A stretch of 64,000 nt of DNA from Hyperoodon ampullatus (lineage: Eukaryota; Chordata; Mammalia; Artiodactyla; Ziphiidae), in assembly GCA_949752795.1 (NCBI GenBank), contig OX457074.1, forward strand, positions 1,302,001-1,366,000, written 5' to 3'. This document shows, piece by piece, positions 29,101-43,800 of the stretch (positions are counted from its first letter, which is position 1; every line of letters begins with the position of its first letter). The translations under genes were made by a program, and so were the position numbers. The notes under the pieces are model-generated. The model saw only the letters and a program-made list of their open reading frames with translations, had not been told where the DNA came from and did no database searches.

Positions 29101-32100
29101 TAAATTTATGGGGATGAAGTGATACAGTATGAGGGACACTGGCAGATTAGGTTAGCATTTCAATTCTGCCACTAAATAACTTCATATGCCTTGTTGGACA
29201 AGATTCTGTGCCTCAGTTTTCTTATCCTTAGAGTGGAAAGGTTGGTCTAGAATTAACATTATCCAATAGAACTTTCTGCAGTGATGGAACTGTCCTATAT
29301 CTGTGCCATCTGTATGGTGGCCACTAGCCACATGTGGCTGTTGAGCACTTAAAAAAGGTAACGAGTGTGGCCGAGGAACCCAATTTTCAATCTGATTTAA
29401 TCAGGTGTAAATTTAAATAGCCACATGTCTGCCACACTGGACATACAGATAATAGAACAGTGTTTTCCAAGCTTAGCTCATCACCACAATCACCTCTTGG
29501 GGATCTTATAAAAATGCAAAACCTCTCTCTTGTGGGTTATCATTCAGTACGTCTGTGGTGGAGCCTTCTTCAGAAAGGTTTTTATCAGATTGGTTAGAGC
29601 AATACTGCACGAGAAGATTTCTGAGCTCCCTTCTAGTTCTCACTTTAGTATTGATAACTTAAAATGTAATGTAGTAGAAATGAGCTACGGACAAAGTTGG
29701 CAAACTGGCCAGGCTCTGCCTCTGCCACCTCCTGACCTGTGATCTTAACGCAAGTTGCCTAATCTCTTCAGGCTTCATTTTCCTCATCTAAAATAAGGGC
29801 CAGGGATCAGCCATGCCTTCCTCCCAAGGTTTCCGTAAACCTCCACTCAGATGTGATGACCACTGTATAAGAAAATGTGAGCTGCTATAAATGATAAAAT
29901 GTTAAGATATCTATCCAGAATCCCTTTTTCTTATTTCCCTTTTCACTGTATTATCTAATTTCTACTTATATTGTAGAAATAGTTGTGTACAATACGCATT
30001 AATTAATTTAGTACTTTCTTGTTGTCTCAACTATTTGGCCGTAGTTTATAGTCTAGTTTTAGGACGTTAAGTTAAGTTTAACACTTTTTTGTATTTCTGA
30101 TGCTTAGCGTAATGATTTGTATATATTGCGCAATAAATGTTGGATAATACCATCTATTACTTTACTATTAGACTTCAAAACTTTAATTAGCTAGTTTCAG
30201 ATTATTTTATACACCAGAGAAATAACCCCCTTGTGTGCGCATGTGTGTTTAACTCTATTTCAATTGTTCCATTATTAATACCCTATAGTGTTTATTGTTA
30301 GTGATTGTGTATCTTTTGAGCAACCAGCTCCAAATATATTTTTAAAAGATAAACACCAAGAGAATGTCATCATTTTGCATCAGTATTTTTAGGTATATCA
30401 AATCAAGATGATGCTGAATAACCTATTTAACTTACTTTTGCTACATTAATGTTATAAATGCTCTTGTTTGATTATTTAAATTACATTTACACTTCAGCCC
30501 AGCCTTAATATGAATTCAGTTATTTGGAGTAGAATTGATAGCTGATAATGAATGATCTCAAAGACCCTCTCGTTTACTGCATTTCAGACTTAATTTTGAT
30601 GAGGTCATCTTATTTTTAATTAGCTTTTCAGGTTCATACTTAAGGATTCATAACTTTCTTCTGAAGAACTGAAAGCGCATTCATGTGAATTACTTTATTT
30701 TTCAAACATCCTTCCTGTGTGGTAAGTGGTGTTTTCCTTATTTAGAAGAAAGGGAAACTGAGACCCAAATAATTGTTACATCCAGAGTCCTAAGTAATAG
30801 AACCAGGACTTGAACCTAAAGAGATAGAAATTTGTATTTTTTATATATCAAAGATAGCTTCCCTTTGCTCACTGTTGCTTTAAATCTTAAGAGTATTGTT
30901 ATGTAGAACATTGTCCTCTCCTGTCCTTCTCTGGGTACTTTTCACTTTCTCTAGGTGGGATATTCAGGATATTATTGCCCTCAGTTTCAATGACTGTATC
31001 ATTGACATGGACTTACTCTTTCACGTTGAACTTGTGGGAAACAAAAACCCAACAATCCCACATCCTTACCATTTATTTTTCTCCTAATAGTAAGCTTAGA
31101 AAGCACGAAGGCCCTTCTCTTTAGCCCAGTGAATTGTATCTTGATAGTGGTATGAGGAAGAAACCAGCAAGAGCTAAGTAGCTCTTACTGAGTCCAGTCA
31201 TCATAGAGTATCTGATAATTCTTATTTTGAACTTTTTCAGTTCACACGTACAACTTTCAGACTTAAGGTTCTAGAAAACTTATATTCCATGACTAAATAT
31301 AAAACTTTGATAATTATATGGGTCACTGTACCCTGTTAGTGTGGATAATGGAGAATTGGTTAACTTTTGATTAGTTTATTCATGTTGAAGTTATGCTGTT
31401 AGTACTTGGTTGCATATTTATATGTGCTTGCATTTAGAATCTCAAATATTTTCTGTAAAATTTCTCCTGGAGAGGTTTGCACTTTTATTGCAACCTGTGG
31501 GTGATTATACAAATAAGTTAATGGTTATACTTTTTAATTCCTTTGGAGATTTTATAAGGAGGAATGTTTATCAGGGTTACAGTCACAGTAGGAAAATGAA
31601 ATTCTACTGCAATTTATGACTTCTTCCTACATTTTGTCACTCTAAAAACCTCTTTTTTGTTTCATTTTTCATTATAGAAGTGTTACATATTTGCTGTTTA
31701 AAAAAAAAGAAAATGAAAAATACGAAAAAGTTAAAATTATCCTCCCATTCCATTCTCACACTGTTAACAGTTTAGCTATTCCTTCCAGGATCTTTCTAAA
31801 TGCATACATAAGCAAACACAGATATATCAATCTGTGCATATACCCGCATATATCTTTCTTTTAATAAAAAATGAGTCATATTATTCGTATTTGGCAATTT
31901 ACTTTTTTTCACTCAGTGTTTTACCTGTAGTAAATCGCCCCCCCCCACTGATGGTTAGATTGCCTTCAGTTTTTCACTATTACATTATTGCTGCGAGAAG
32001 TATCCTTCCACATGGATTCTTGTGTCCTATGAGTATTTCTGAAGGACAGATTCCTAAAAGTGGAATTCCCTGGACAAAGGCATGCTCATTTTTTTTTAAG

Positions 32101-35100
32101 TTTTCATAAGTAATACAAATTGCCTTCCAAAAAGGTGGCACATATTTGCCTTCCTACCAAGTGTATATGAGTGCTTTTTCTCCTATACATAAATTTGCTA
32201 GTGCCAGATATCATCAGTTTCTCAATTTTTCACCAATTACTGAATTTTTTAGAGGTAGTTTATACTTTATAAAAATTAACTTTTATTTTTATAAAACTAA
32301 TGCATGCACTTGATAGTACCATGTAAACAATAATAGAGGTGTACCCCAAAAAAGGATCCCTTGCAGCAATCTTTTTTTCTCTTCCCAGTTCAGCTTTCAT
32401 GAGACAAGTACTTTTTTTTTTTTTTTGGCCATGCCTCATGGCATGTGGGATCTTAGTTCCCTGACCAGGGATCAAATCCATGCCCCCTGCAGTGGAAGCA
32501 CGGAGTCTTAACCACTGGACTGCTAGGGAAGTCCTGAGACAACTACTTTTAATTCTTTTATCTTTTTGATCTACTATCCATCTCCATAATTCTGAATATT
32601 AGACTTCCATTACCTGATGTATGAATTTTAGGTATTATATTTTGACTTCCTCTATGCTAGTTGAGGAGTTACCATATATGCCCTAATATTAGGCAAGGTT
32701 TCACCACCTGCAGTCATCCCATCACCTTATATTCAAAGCCTTGAGTAGTCACCTAACATGATTTTTCAGTTTTATTTTGAAGAGCAATATGTTCAGAATG
32801 GCACATTACCTGAAACAGTTTTATTTGATATTTGTTTTCTGTGCTTACAGAAGTTAGCTGATAGAACCATAATTAAGAAAGAAAGAGAAAGGAGGTTAAA
32901 ATTGAACATAGATTTAAGATTATTCCCTTGATTCATATTGCTAGTGTTCATTTTAGCTGTATGACCTTAGGCAAATTACTTAATCCGTTTGAACCTCTGC
33001 TTCCTCATCTGTAAAAAGAGAGTAATAATGTTTGTAAGGATTAAATGAATTGCTACATATTAAGTGCTTAGAATGTCCCTAGCACATATTAAGCATCCTT
33101 TAAGTTGTATGACTTATATTAGTTGTATTACTAATCTTAACAGACTTTTTACAAATAAGTAGCAAAAGTATTTCATAAGGTTACTGTGGAATTTACAAAT
33201 AAACTTATGTACAGAAAATGTGTTTCTAAACCAAATTAGATGAAAATGAACAAGACTTACTCTGGAAAACTGTCAAGTGACACAAAAAGTGAATCTAATG
33301 TGTGACAGGTGAAGTGTTTCAGAAAATGGCAAAAGCAATATTTCTAAGATAATATATTCTAATATACTACTTAAACATGTATGTATAGACTTCGAAGTCT
33401 GGAGAACAGTGTCAGAAGCCTGATGCAATTTTCTCACCCACCTACCTATAAACCAATAAAAAAGCATGTATAAATCACACACCACCCCTGCCTTCAGCAT
33501 TAAGAAACAGATTACCACAACCTTCAAATTACCTATAAGCAGAGAAATCAGATTCCAAGAGCTCCTCCTGCCCATATGAAGAGTGGGAAAGGGAAGTCTT
33601 AACAGGTTTGTTGAAAGAGTTTAGGGACGTGGAAGGCTTAGATGAAGCACAAAAATACCACTTGCAAAAGAGAGAAATTAATCACTTAAGTTCCAAAATA
33701 CTGAACACAGGTTTGAAATCTGATAGTTCACAGTTCCAGCCACAGAGAAGAGCTTGAAAGCAAGCAATACCAGAATTGGTAAGCTGAAATTACCAGTGCT
33801 TCATAGGGAAGGAGTGAAGACATGGAGACTTGGAATCATGGATAAAGAGAAAGAAGGAAGAGGAAAAAATTAATAATCTTTCAGAAAAAGAAAGAGGATG
33901 TTCTTTAACTAGGAACTCTGACCATGAAATGAATAGAAATAGAAAAGAATGGATCACATCCATACAGAACTTCTCTGAGAAGAAACAGTGTGAATCAAAG
34001 CATATCAGCTGATGAATATCTCTCCTTCTCCCCAAAAAAAGAAAAACATGAGGCAGAAGAAAATTGACACAATAATACTCAAAATGAAATAAAACGTCTT
34101 CAAACCATATTTGGAGATAAGGGTAAAAAAATACCTTCACTCAGAAATATAACACAGAACAGAGAGGGACAAAAAACAGGATGAAGTAAAGTCAGATTAG
34201 ATTAAAATGAGAAAGTAGAAGGAAAAAAATCATATCAGAAATGAAGACTAAGTTACAAGTTTCCCAACAAACAATAGAGTCAAATGCAAATGTGATAAAA
34301 GACATAGAAGATAAACAAGAAAACCAAGAGAATGAAAATGACAGTTTTAGTGAAAGGTGGGTACAAAAAGTCTCACATGTAATTGGTGTCTCAAGAAGGC
34401 AGAGGAATAAAAGCATAACATTTAAACGCATAATCAAGAAAACTTTCTGGAAATAAAAGATCTGAATCTCGAATTTTGAATATATGAAAAGTTCATACCA
34501 GAAGATAAACTCCAAGATATATTCTAGTAAAGCTATACAACTTTAAAGATTCAGAAAAATTCTCAGGGCCTGCAGGGTAAAAAGATGAAGTGACTTACAA
34601 GGGCCAGAGAATTAGAATGGTATTGGGTTTCTCAAAAGCAACATACACAGCAAGAAATAGTGGCGCATCGCCAATTAAAAATATTTTCAAATAGGCTTAG
34701 AAAAGCAAAACCCACTTTATAACGTACAAAAGGCCCTTAAAACAGTAAAAGTAAAAGAATGAACAAAGATATACCTGGCAAACAAATAATTAGAAAACAG
34801 GGTTGGCAATGCTGATAACAAAGTAGAAATCAAACCAAAAAGCATTGAACTAGACAAAAGACAGTTTATAATGCTACAACCACAATTCACAACAAAGATA
34901 CAATAGTTATATATATGAACCAAATAACAGCAACAATCTGTGTAAATCAGAAGCTATAAAAAATGCAAGTAGTGGGGCTTCCCTGGTGGCGCAGTGGTTG
35001 AGAGTCCACCTGCCGATGCAGGGGACACGGGTTCGTGCCCCGGTCCCGGAAGATCCCACATGCCGCGGAGCGGCTGGGCCCGTGAGCCATGGCCGCTGAG

Positions 35101-38100
35101 CCTGCACGTCCGGAGCCTGTGCTCCACAACGGGAGAGGCCACAACAGTGAAAGGCCCACGTACCACAAAAAAAAAAAAAAAAAAGAATAAACTCTAAATG
35201 GATCAGAGATGTAAATATCAAAAAACTATACAAATAACAAAATATGGGTGAATTTTCCTATACCATGGTATAAGGGAAATTTTTCTGTGACTCAAGGTAC
35301 AATGAAAGAAAACACTGATAAATTTTACTACATTAAAAAAATTTTTTAACTGTATGGCAAAAAACTCCATAAAATCGAAATTTGCCATATATAACAGAGG
35401 TAAATTTAGAGTAAATTCCTAAATACAAAGAGTTTTGAAAAAACATTTAAAAGATTAAAGACACTAAAAAAGGGGCAAGAGATAAGGACAAGTCCACACA
35501 CACATACAGAAAGGTACAGAAATGGTTTAGTGTAGAACTATACTGGTTTTTAATACCAATCCCCACTAAAAAGGATGAGAGCTCCTTGGAGAAAAGGTTG
35601 ATTTAGGAGCTGGAGCAGTGTAGGGTTTAAAATGATCCTAGAATATCTTGATATTCCAGAAAGTAAGGTATCATTCAGAAATTGATGTGGGCATGTCAAA
35701 ATGACATGGGAGTCAGTTCAAGGGGATCCTAGTAGCCAAATCTGGGATAATTTGAACCCCCAAATAATTAAAGACAATAATGAATTATGAACTATGGGGG
35801 CAGGATGGGGAAATAGGAGTTAGTGAACTCATACTGATAATGAGTAGGTAGGTAGATCTATAAAGGGGATGATGAGAGTTTCCTGCTGACTGGTAAGAGA
35901 GTACTAGCACTAGAAAATCATTTTGCAGACATCATAATAATGTTTGGTTCTGCAGGAGTTATTGGATGCCTAATTTAGGGATGAGGCGGGTAGAATTTCA
36001 ATGAACAACTGTATTAGTTTGTTTTAAATGTGTCCCCAAGATTGCTTATTAGTTGCAAGGAGAAATATGGTAAGTATACTGGAAAAACTGGACAACACCT
36101 TGGCAGGGTGATCAAAATGAACATCACCACTGAGGGGCAGATATGGATCTTGTGCCTCTGGATGTAATACTCTTGAGAAGGATATATCACGTACGTAGTA
36201 TTATGGGGATATATAACCTGAAAATGAGGAAACTTCAGATGAACGCCAAATGAAAAGCATCCCATTAAAAAGAGGAGAGGTCTTCCCGGCATTGCTTGGG
36301 TCTGGATGTAGGTGTTTCCCCAATTGGTGATGTATGCGCTTTTATTTCTGTCTGTATGCTTGTTCTCCCAACTTGGTGATGTAAGTTCTCCCAAATTGGT
36401 GATGTATGTACATTTATCTCTGTCTCTGTCTCTGTCTCTCTCTATATATATATATATTGCTTGTCCTTATATTGTAACTTACTACTAATATAAATTTCCT
36501 TATTTCTTGCTTATTTAAAAAAAAAAGAGGAGAGTAGGCCTACATTCTCCGAAAACAATCTCCTAGATTAAAGGAAACAAATACAACATGTGATGCTGGA
36601 CTGGAGGGAAGAAATTCTATAAAGGACATTGGGTCCATTGAAATATGGATGGTAAATTAGGGCGAAGTATTAATGTTAAATTCCCTGAAACTAATAACTG
36701 TGCTATAGTGATGAGAGAATGTTTATACTCTCAGGAAATGCACACTGAAGTAGTTTGGAATAAAAAGACATGTATGGGACTTCCCTGGTGGTCCAGTGGT
36801 TAAGACTCCACACTTCCACTGCAGGGGGCATGGGTTTGATCCCTGGTCAGGGAACTAGAATCCTGCATGCTGCTGCCAAAAAAAAAAAAAATTGTATGCA
36901 ACTCACTCTCAAATGGTTCAGAAAAACATCTATGTATTTCGAGAGAAGAATAAAACAAATGGAGCGATTTTTTAGTAATTGGTGAATCTGAGTAGAATGC
37001 ACAGGATTTCTTTGTACTATTTTTCCAGCTTTTCTGTAAATTTGGAGTTATTTCCAAGTAAAAAGTTTTTTTTTTAAAAAAAAAAGGGAAAAAAGACTAC
37101 ACTGACATACCATTTTCATCCAGCATATTATATGGCAAAAAACAAACAAACAAAAAACTCCCAGTATTGCTGGAGCAAATACAAAATGGTAAAGTTTCCA
37201 TGGAGGGGAATTTGGCAATATCTAACAAAATTACATATATATTCACCATTCTACCCAGCAGTCACACTTCTGAGAATATACCCTGAAGTTATACCTCAAA
37301 CAATTTATATACATATATGTGTATATGTATATATACATGTATATATGTTCATTGCAGCAATATTTGTTATTGCAAAACATTGAAAACTATTGTGTCCAAA
37401 TGAAATTGATTGAATAATCATGAGCACAGTGGAGAACTGTGCAGCTTAAAAAGGATTGAGGAAGATGTCTGTGCCCTGAAACGAAGTGGTTTCCAGGATG
37501 TATTTCTAAATTAAAGGACAGAGGAATTTAGTATGTGGCCTTTTGTGTAAGAAAGAAGAGGAAATAAGGAAGCATAAATATACCTGTTTACCTTTTTAAA
37601 ACATACACACATAAGAAAGATGAACCAGAAAGCAATAAAGTTGGTTACCCACCTACAGGAGACAGTGGCGAGGTAAGGGAAGGAAATATTTCTCCAAGTT
37701 ATACCTTTTTGTATAGCTCTTTATATTTGAAAGCAGGGTGATTCTTTTGATAGTCCCAATAAATGAAATTAACTCAATAAGGATGTCAAGGGAGACTAAA
37801 ACCAAAAGCAAACCAAACCCGACTTATTTCAAACTGACAATTGAAGGAGCGAGACATAGCTAATCCAAATAACTCTAAAACTCAGTACTCTGTTCCTCAG
37901 TTTGAGGAGAAGGGACTACAAAGAAATTCTGAACTCAAAAGTTCATTTTTGTAGCAGTATGGGTGTTATGCTCTGAAACTATTTAAATATATAAAAGGAT
38001 GGAGCAAATTAATAAATGTTAATTTTGTTGAAAGCTCTGTTCCTCAGTTTGAGGAGAAGGGACTACAAAGAAATTCTGAACTCAAAAGTTCATTTTTGTA

Positions 38101-39270
38101 GCAGTATGGGTGTTATGCTCTGAAACTATTTAAATATATAAAAGGATGGAGCAAATTAATAAATGTTAATTTTGTTGAAAGCCAGGGTTTTCAATAGAAG
38201 AAGAGAGAGACAAATACGGATGTGGGAAGGTAAGGAAAAGCCCTTTGGGGATGGATTCTAATTGGAGGTGTAAGTGTGAACTCATGATTTTGAAAATACA
38301 TTGTATATACATAAGACATATGTCACATACATGTGTGCATATATATTCCAATTCACATGCACTGAAGGGCTCCAGAAGCAAAGAGATACCCCAGTAGCAA
38401 TGAACACATAGACCACCTAGATCTTTATTTCTGACATTCCTAGTAAAAGAAACCAAGGCCCTTTGGAGAAATGGTTGATTCCAGAGCTGAGACAGGAAAG
38501 TGAGATAAGCCTAGAATGTCTTGTTATGCCAGAAGGCAAAAAATTGTTCAAACATGATAGGGGCATGTCAGAATGACACAGGAGTCAGCTTGAATGGGTT
38601 CCCACTGGCTGAATCTGTCATGATTTGAGCCCCCAAATAACAAAGGACAATAAGGAATTACAAACCATTGAAAAGTTGGAATCCAGGAGTTAATACCCAT
38701 AAGAGAAAAAAGACGGATCTTCCTGACAGAAGAATGCCAACTGATGAATATGGAAGGAATTCTGGGATTGGAAAATCATAGTAAAAGATTGGGCAAGAAT
38801 CATTGGATGCTAAATCTGGAGTGAAATTTTGATGAGCAGTATATTTGCATGGTCTTGAAGTGTCTTCCATAGGTTGCTTATTAAAAGAGGGAAAACAGTA
38901 AAACTCCAGTGGAGAACCAGATCCCACAGCTAGACCAAGTCTTATCATCACCAATAAGGGGCAGATGAACATCATATAGTCTGGGTTTACTACCCTGAGT
39001 AGCATGAGTTATGTAGTATTTCAACTGGGAATATACAGTCTGAATCTAATGATGAGAAAACTGCAAACCCAAAACGGGGAAATTTTTAAAGGAGAGGAAA
39101 TCTATGTGAAAGAATTGCAAATAATTTGTGTAGATAGTCTGCGCTCAAAGAGGGGGTGCTTAATGGCCTCTTGCTGATGTGCTTTCACCTATGCTGTTCT
39201 CTCTGCCTAAAAAAATCCTCCTCTTGCCCATCAGAAATCTTCTTTCTCAGCCTTTAAACCAATATTATTT

Positions 39271-39305
<35 letters not shown>

Positions 39306-40373
39306 TGAGTGATACTGAGTTGACCTGACCCCCTATTTTTCTCTCTTGGAAATTTTCATTACATTCATCCACATAATTGTCTTTGGAGCTGCTCTGTTCT
39401 TTTATGCGCCTGACCCTCTGGTTGAATACCCCTAGGCATGCACTTAACCCAGGTGAAGACAACATACCCATTATTTGGGATTTTTTAAACTAGGAACTCT
39501 GCTCTTAGAACTGTAAGATGGCTAATTTAAGAAATGAACGATAAAGAGATCATAATACCAGGGAAAAAAGCTAAAGGCTTTGACTAAGATTTTGTCTGAG
39601 GAATAGAGAGGGATCCTCAAATATTCAGGGACAATAATGAGAGAATAAAATTGGTTTCTGCTTACCCCCTACCAAATTCAGTTTCTTCATCAAATTAGGA
39701 ACCACAGTTTAATTAGGTTTCTGTCACTTACAACCAAAAACATAAAGCTTCAGTTTAAATCAGGGTTTCTCACCAGTGGCACTAAACAACGTTTTGGACT
39801 CTCCTGTCATGTTAATGCAAAGGAATGTGACTCTTTTCCTCCAGTCCTCTTAAGGGATATTGCCAAATATCTACCAGGGGGCTAATATCCACTGCCCCGA
39901 TTTGAGAGACAACAAATATTTGAGTCCTGCAATGCTGATCTCTGAAAATATTGTGAACAAGACAGAAATACTTACAGTTCAGAGAAAATAGGCAAAAAAT
40001 TAAGTACACACAAAAATCTTAAAATCAAATTCATAATAAATTCTCTGAAAGAAACAAACAGGATACTGAAATGAGAAATAATGGGGTGAAGAGTGCTACT
40101 TTATTTAATTAATTTGTTTAAGAGTGCTACTTTATTTTTTTAAATAAATTTAATTTTTTTTAAAAAAGGGGGTGGGCTTCCCTGGTGGCGCAGTGGTTGA
40201 GAGTCCACCTGCCGATGCAGAGGACGCAGGTTCGTGTCCCGGTCCGGGAAGATCCCGCATGCCGCGGAGCGGCTGGGCCCGTGAGCCATGGCCGCTGAGC
40301 CTGCGCGTCCGGAGCCTGTGCTCCGCAGCGGGAGAGGCCACAACAGTGAGAGGCCTGCGTACAGCAAAAAAAA

Positions 40374-40404
<31 letters not shown>

Positions 40405-40827
40405 TAAGAGGGGTTGCTTAATTCTCCACTCCTTGAGCGTGGGCTTTGAATAGTTCCTTCCTTCCAAAGAGTACAGTATGGAGAGAGGTGAAGAGTAATT
40501 TTATAGTAGGAAAAACTGCCAAATAATTCTTCAGGCAAGTGGGACTTCCCTGATGGTGCAGTGGTTAAGAATCTGTCTGCTGATGCAGGGGGCGCAGGTT
40601 CAATCCCTGGTCCGGGAAGATCCAACGTGCCATGGAGCAACTAAGCCCATGCGCCACAACTGCTGAGCCCGAGTGCTGCAACTGCTAAAGCCCGCGCACC
40701 TAGAGCCCATGCTCCACAACAAGAGAAGCCACTGCAATGAGAAGCCCGCACACTGCAACGAAGAGTAGACCCCACTCACCACAACTAGAGAAGGCCCACG
40801 CGCAGCGATGAAGACCCAACACAGCCA

Positions 40828-40862
<35 letters not shown>

Positions 40863-43800
40863 ATTTATTAAAAAAGAATTATTCTGGCAGGTAATCAAGG
40901 TCAACATCAACAGGGATAAGTTATGTTGACAGGATGTAGCCCCAGTCTAATCATGAGGATATGAGACAAATTCAATAGAAGCGACGTTCAACAAAATACC
41001 TGACCAGTACTCCTCAATTGTCAAGGTCACCAGAAACCAGGAAAATCTGAGAAATTTTCACAGCCCAGAGGAACTTAAGTAAACCTAACAACTAAATGTA
41101 ATGTGGGATCTTGGAACAGAAGAAGAACATAGGGTAAAAATGAAGGAAATTTGAATAAAGTATATATAGACTTAGTTAAATGACAGTTATATCAATTTTA
41201 GTTCATTAACAAATGTACAATACTAATTTAAGATATTAATAGGGGAAACTGGGGCATAATATGGGAAATCTGCTGTATTTTCAAGTTTTCTGTAAATATA
41301 TTGGAACTACATTATAAATCATTTGTAAGTAAAGATGAAATATTTTGCAAAAATAGCCATGTATTACCATTCTTAAAGAAGGGAGGACATAATCTTATAA
41401 TAAAGAGTAGTCATTTAGTCATTTAAGTTTAATAACGCTTTATGGAAAAAATTTATAACTCAGGCAATAAATATAAGTTGACATTCGCCCTTTTTATCTC
41501 CATCCTCCAATGGCATTTTAACAATATTTATTCTTCTAATCCGTGAACACAATACATCTTTCCATTTATTTAGATCTTTCTTTAACTCTTTCAGGAACAT
41601 TTAGTAGTTTTCATGGTATTGGTCTTGCACATCTTTTGCCAGATTTATCCCCAATTATTTCATATTTTTTGATGCTATTGTAAGTGGTATTTTTTTATTT
41701 CCAGAAATTGAACTCCAGAAATTTCAATTTCTGGAGCTTTGTTGCTAGTATATAGAAATACAGCTGATTTTTCTGTAATGATATTTTGTCCTGCATCCTT
41801 GCTAAACACTTTTTAGCCCAACACTTACTGTATATTCCATCAGATTTTCTACAATCATGATGTCTGGGAATAAAGATTTAGTTAAATTTACTTCTTTACA
41901 ATCTGGATTCTTTTGTTTCTTTATTTCTGTACTCTTTTTTTAATTGCACTGGCTAGAATTTCTAGTACAATATTGAATTAAAATGGCAAAAGCAAATATA
42001 TAAACTCCCAGTCTTAATCGGAAAACATCCAGATTTTCATAATTAAATTTCTTTTTTTTTTTTTTTTTTGGCTGCGCCACACAGCATACAGGATCCTAGT
42101 TCCCCGACCAGGGATCGAACCCGTGCCCCCTGCAGTGGAAGCATGGAGTCTTAACCACTGGACTGCCAGGGAAGTCCCCATTAAATTTCATGCTAAGTTT
42201 AGGATTTTCCTGAATATTCTTTATCGGGTGAGGAAGTTCTCTTCTATTCCTAGTTTGCTGAGGGGTTTTTTTAAATCAGGAATAGGTCTCGGATTCTGTA
42301 AAATGCTTTTTCTGTATCTCTTGAGATAATCATATGACTTCTGTTTTTTAGTCTATTAATATGATGAATTTATTGATTTTCAAATGTTGAATTAGCTTTG
42401 CCTTCCTGGGATAAACCCACTTGGCCATCCTATATTATTCTTTTTATGTAGTGTTTGATGCAGTCTGCTAAAATTTAGTTTAAAATGTTTGCATCCTATA
42501 TTCATGAGTAATATTGCTCTGTAATTTCCTTGTAATAGCTTTGTCTGGTTTGGGGATCAGAGTAATGCTGGCCTGATAGAAGGAGTTGGAAACTCTTTCA
42601 TCCTCTTCAGTTTCCTGGAAGAGTTGTTGTAGAATCAGTAGTATTTCTTCAGTAGAATTCTCCAGTGAAGCCATTTGGGCTGGAGTTTTCTTTGTGTGAA
42701 GGTTTGTAACTACACATTTAGTTTCTTTACCTATTCAGGTTATTATAGTTATTTACCTATTCAGGTAATATGTTTATATGTGAGATTTGGTTTTATGTCT
42801 TTCAAAGAATTTGTCCATTTCCTCTAAGTTCTCAAATTTATTAGCATAAAGTTATTGGTAATATTCTTACTCTCTCCTCTTAATATCTCCAGAATCTGTA
42901 GTGATGCTGCCTCTCATCCATGATACTGGAAATTTTGTCTTTTCTCTTTTTTGCTTATCTCTAATCAGTTTTATTGATCTTCTCAAAGAACTGGCTATTG
43001 CTTTCATTTTTTTTTTTCTTTTTTTTTTTTGGTTTGTTTTTCAGTTAGTTGATTTTCACTTGGAGCTTTGAGTATAGATTTTATGATAAGAATTTTTTTC
43101 ATTAATCGGCTATTGCTTTCTTTTTTATTTTTTTTTTAATTTATTTATTTTATATTTTATTTTTGGCTGTGTTGGGTCTTCATTTCTGTGCAACGGCTTT
43201 CTCCAGTTGCGGCGAGCGGGGGCACTCTTCATCGCGGTGCGCAGGCCTCTCACTGTTGCGGCCTCTCCCGTTGCAGAGCACAAGCTCCAGACGCGCAGGC
43301 TCAGTAGTTGTGGCTCACGGGCTTAGTTGCTCCGCGGCACGTGGGATCTTCCCAGACCAGGGCTCGAACCCGTGTCCCCTGCATTGGCAGGCAGATTCTC
43401 AACCACTGCGCCATCAGGGAAGCCCTGCTTTCTTTTTTTTCTTCTTTTTGTTTGTTTGTTTTTTAGTTAGTTGATTTTCACTTGGAGCTTCGAGTATAGC
43501 TTTTCTGATAAGAATTTTTTTCCTTTAGAAGTTTGAAGGCATTACTTTTGTTAATCTTGTCATTGAGAAACCCACTGATATCCTAATTCCCTTCTCTTTT
43601 TGTGTGATATAGTGTTTTTCTTGAAGCTTTTAGTATGGCAAAGTTCTGTAATTTTTGTAAGGATGTACCTTGGTATAGTTTGGGGTTTTTTTAAGTCATT
43701 AAGCTGGGCTTGCATGGTCCCTTCAGTATAGGAACTCTGTCTTTTGATCCTGGAATTCTTGTTGTTGTTGTATTTTTTTCTTTGTTCCTATCTGTTTTCT

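Larger units (their letters stand above)
26194..31650 (+). other. MBTD1: MBTD1 intron 1, repeat-poor proximal part
   Basis: The first 500 bp is GC-rich and continues the CpG island. From about 27 to 31.6 kb I see mostly unique AT-rich intron with no young SINE, in contrast to the rest of the window. Apart from the MIR, L3-like and MER-like fossils listed, I see nothing in 27000-29150, 29900-30660 and 30830-31650. Confidence 0.7.
35190..37080 (+). mobile_element. Old L1 (L1M-like) ORF2 end and 3' UTR
   Basis: 'aactctaaatggatcagaga' is in ORF2, and 'tttctgtaaatttggagttatttcc' is a typical old L1 terminus. The segment 35580-36200 is clearly related to 38450-39060. A SINE interrupts it. Confidence 0.6.
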
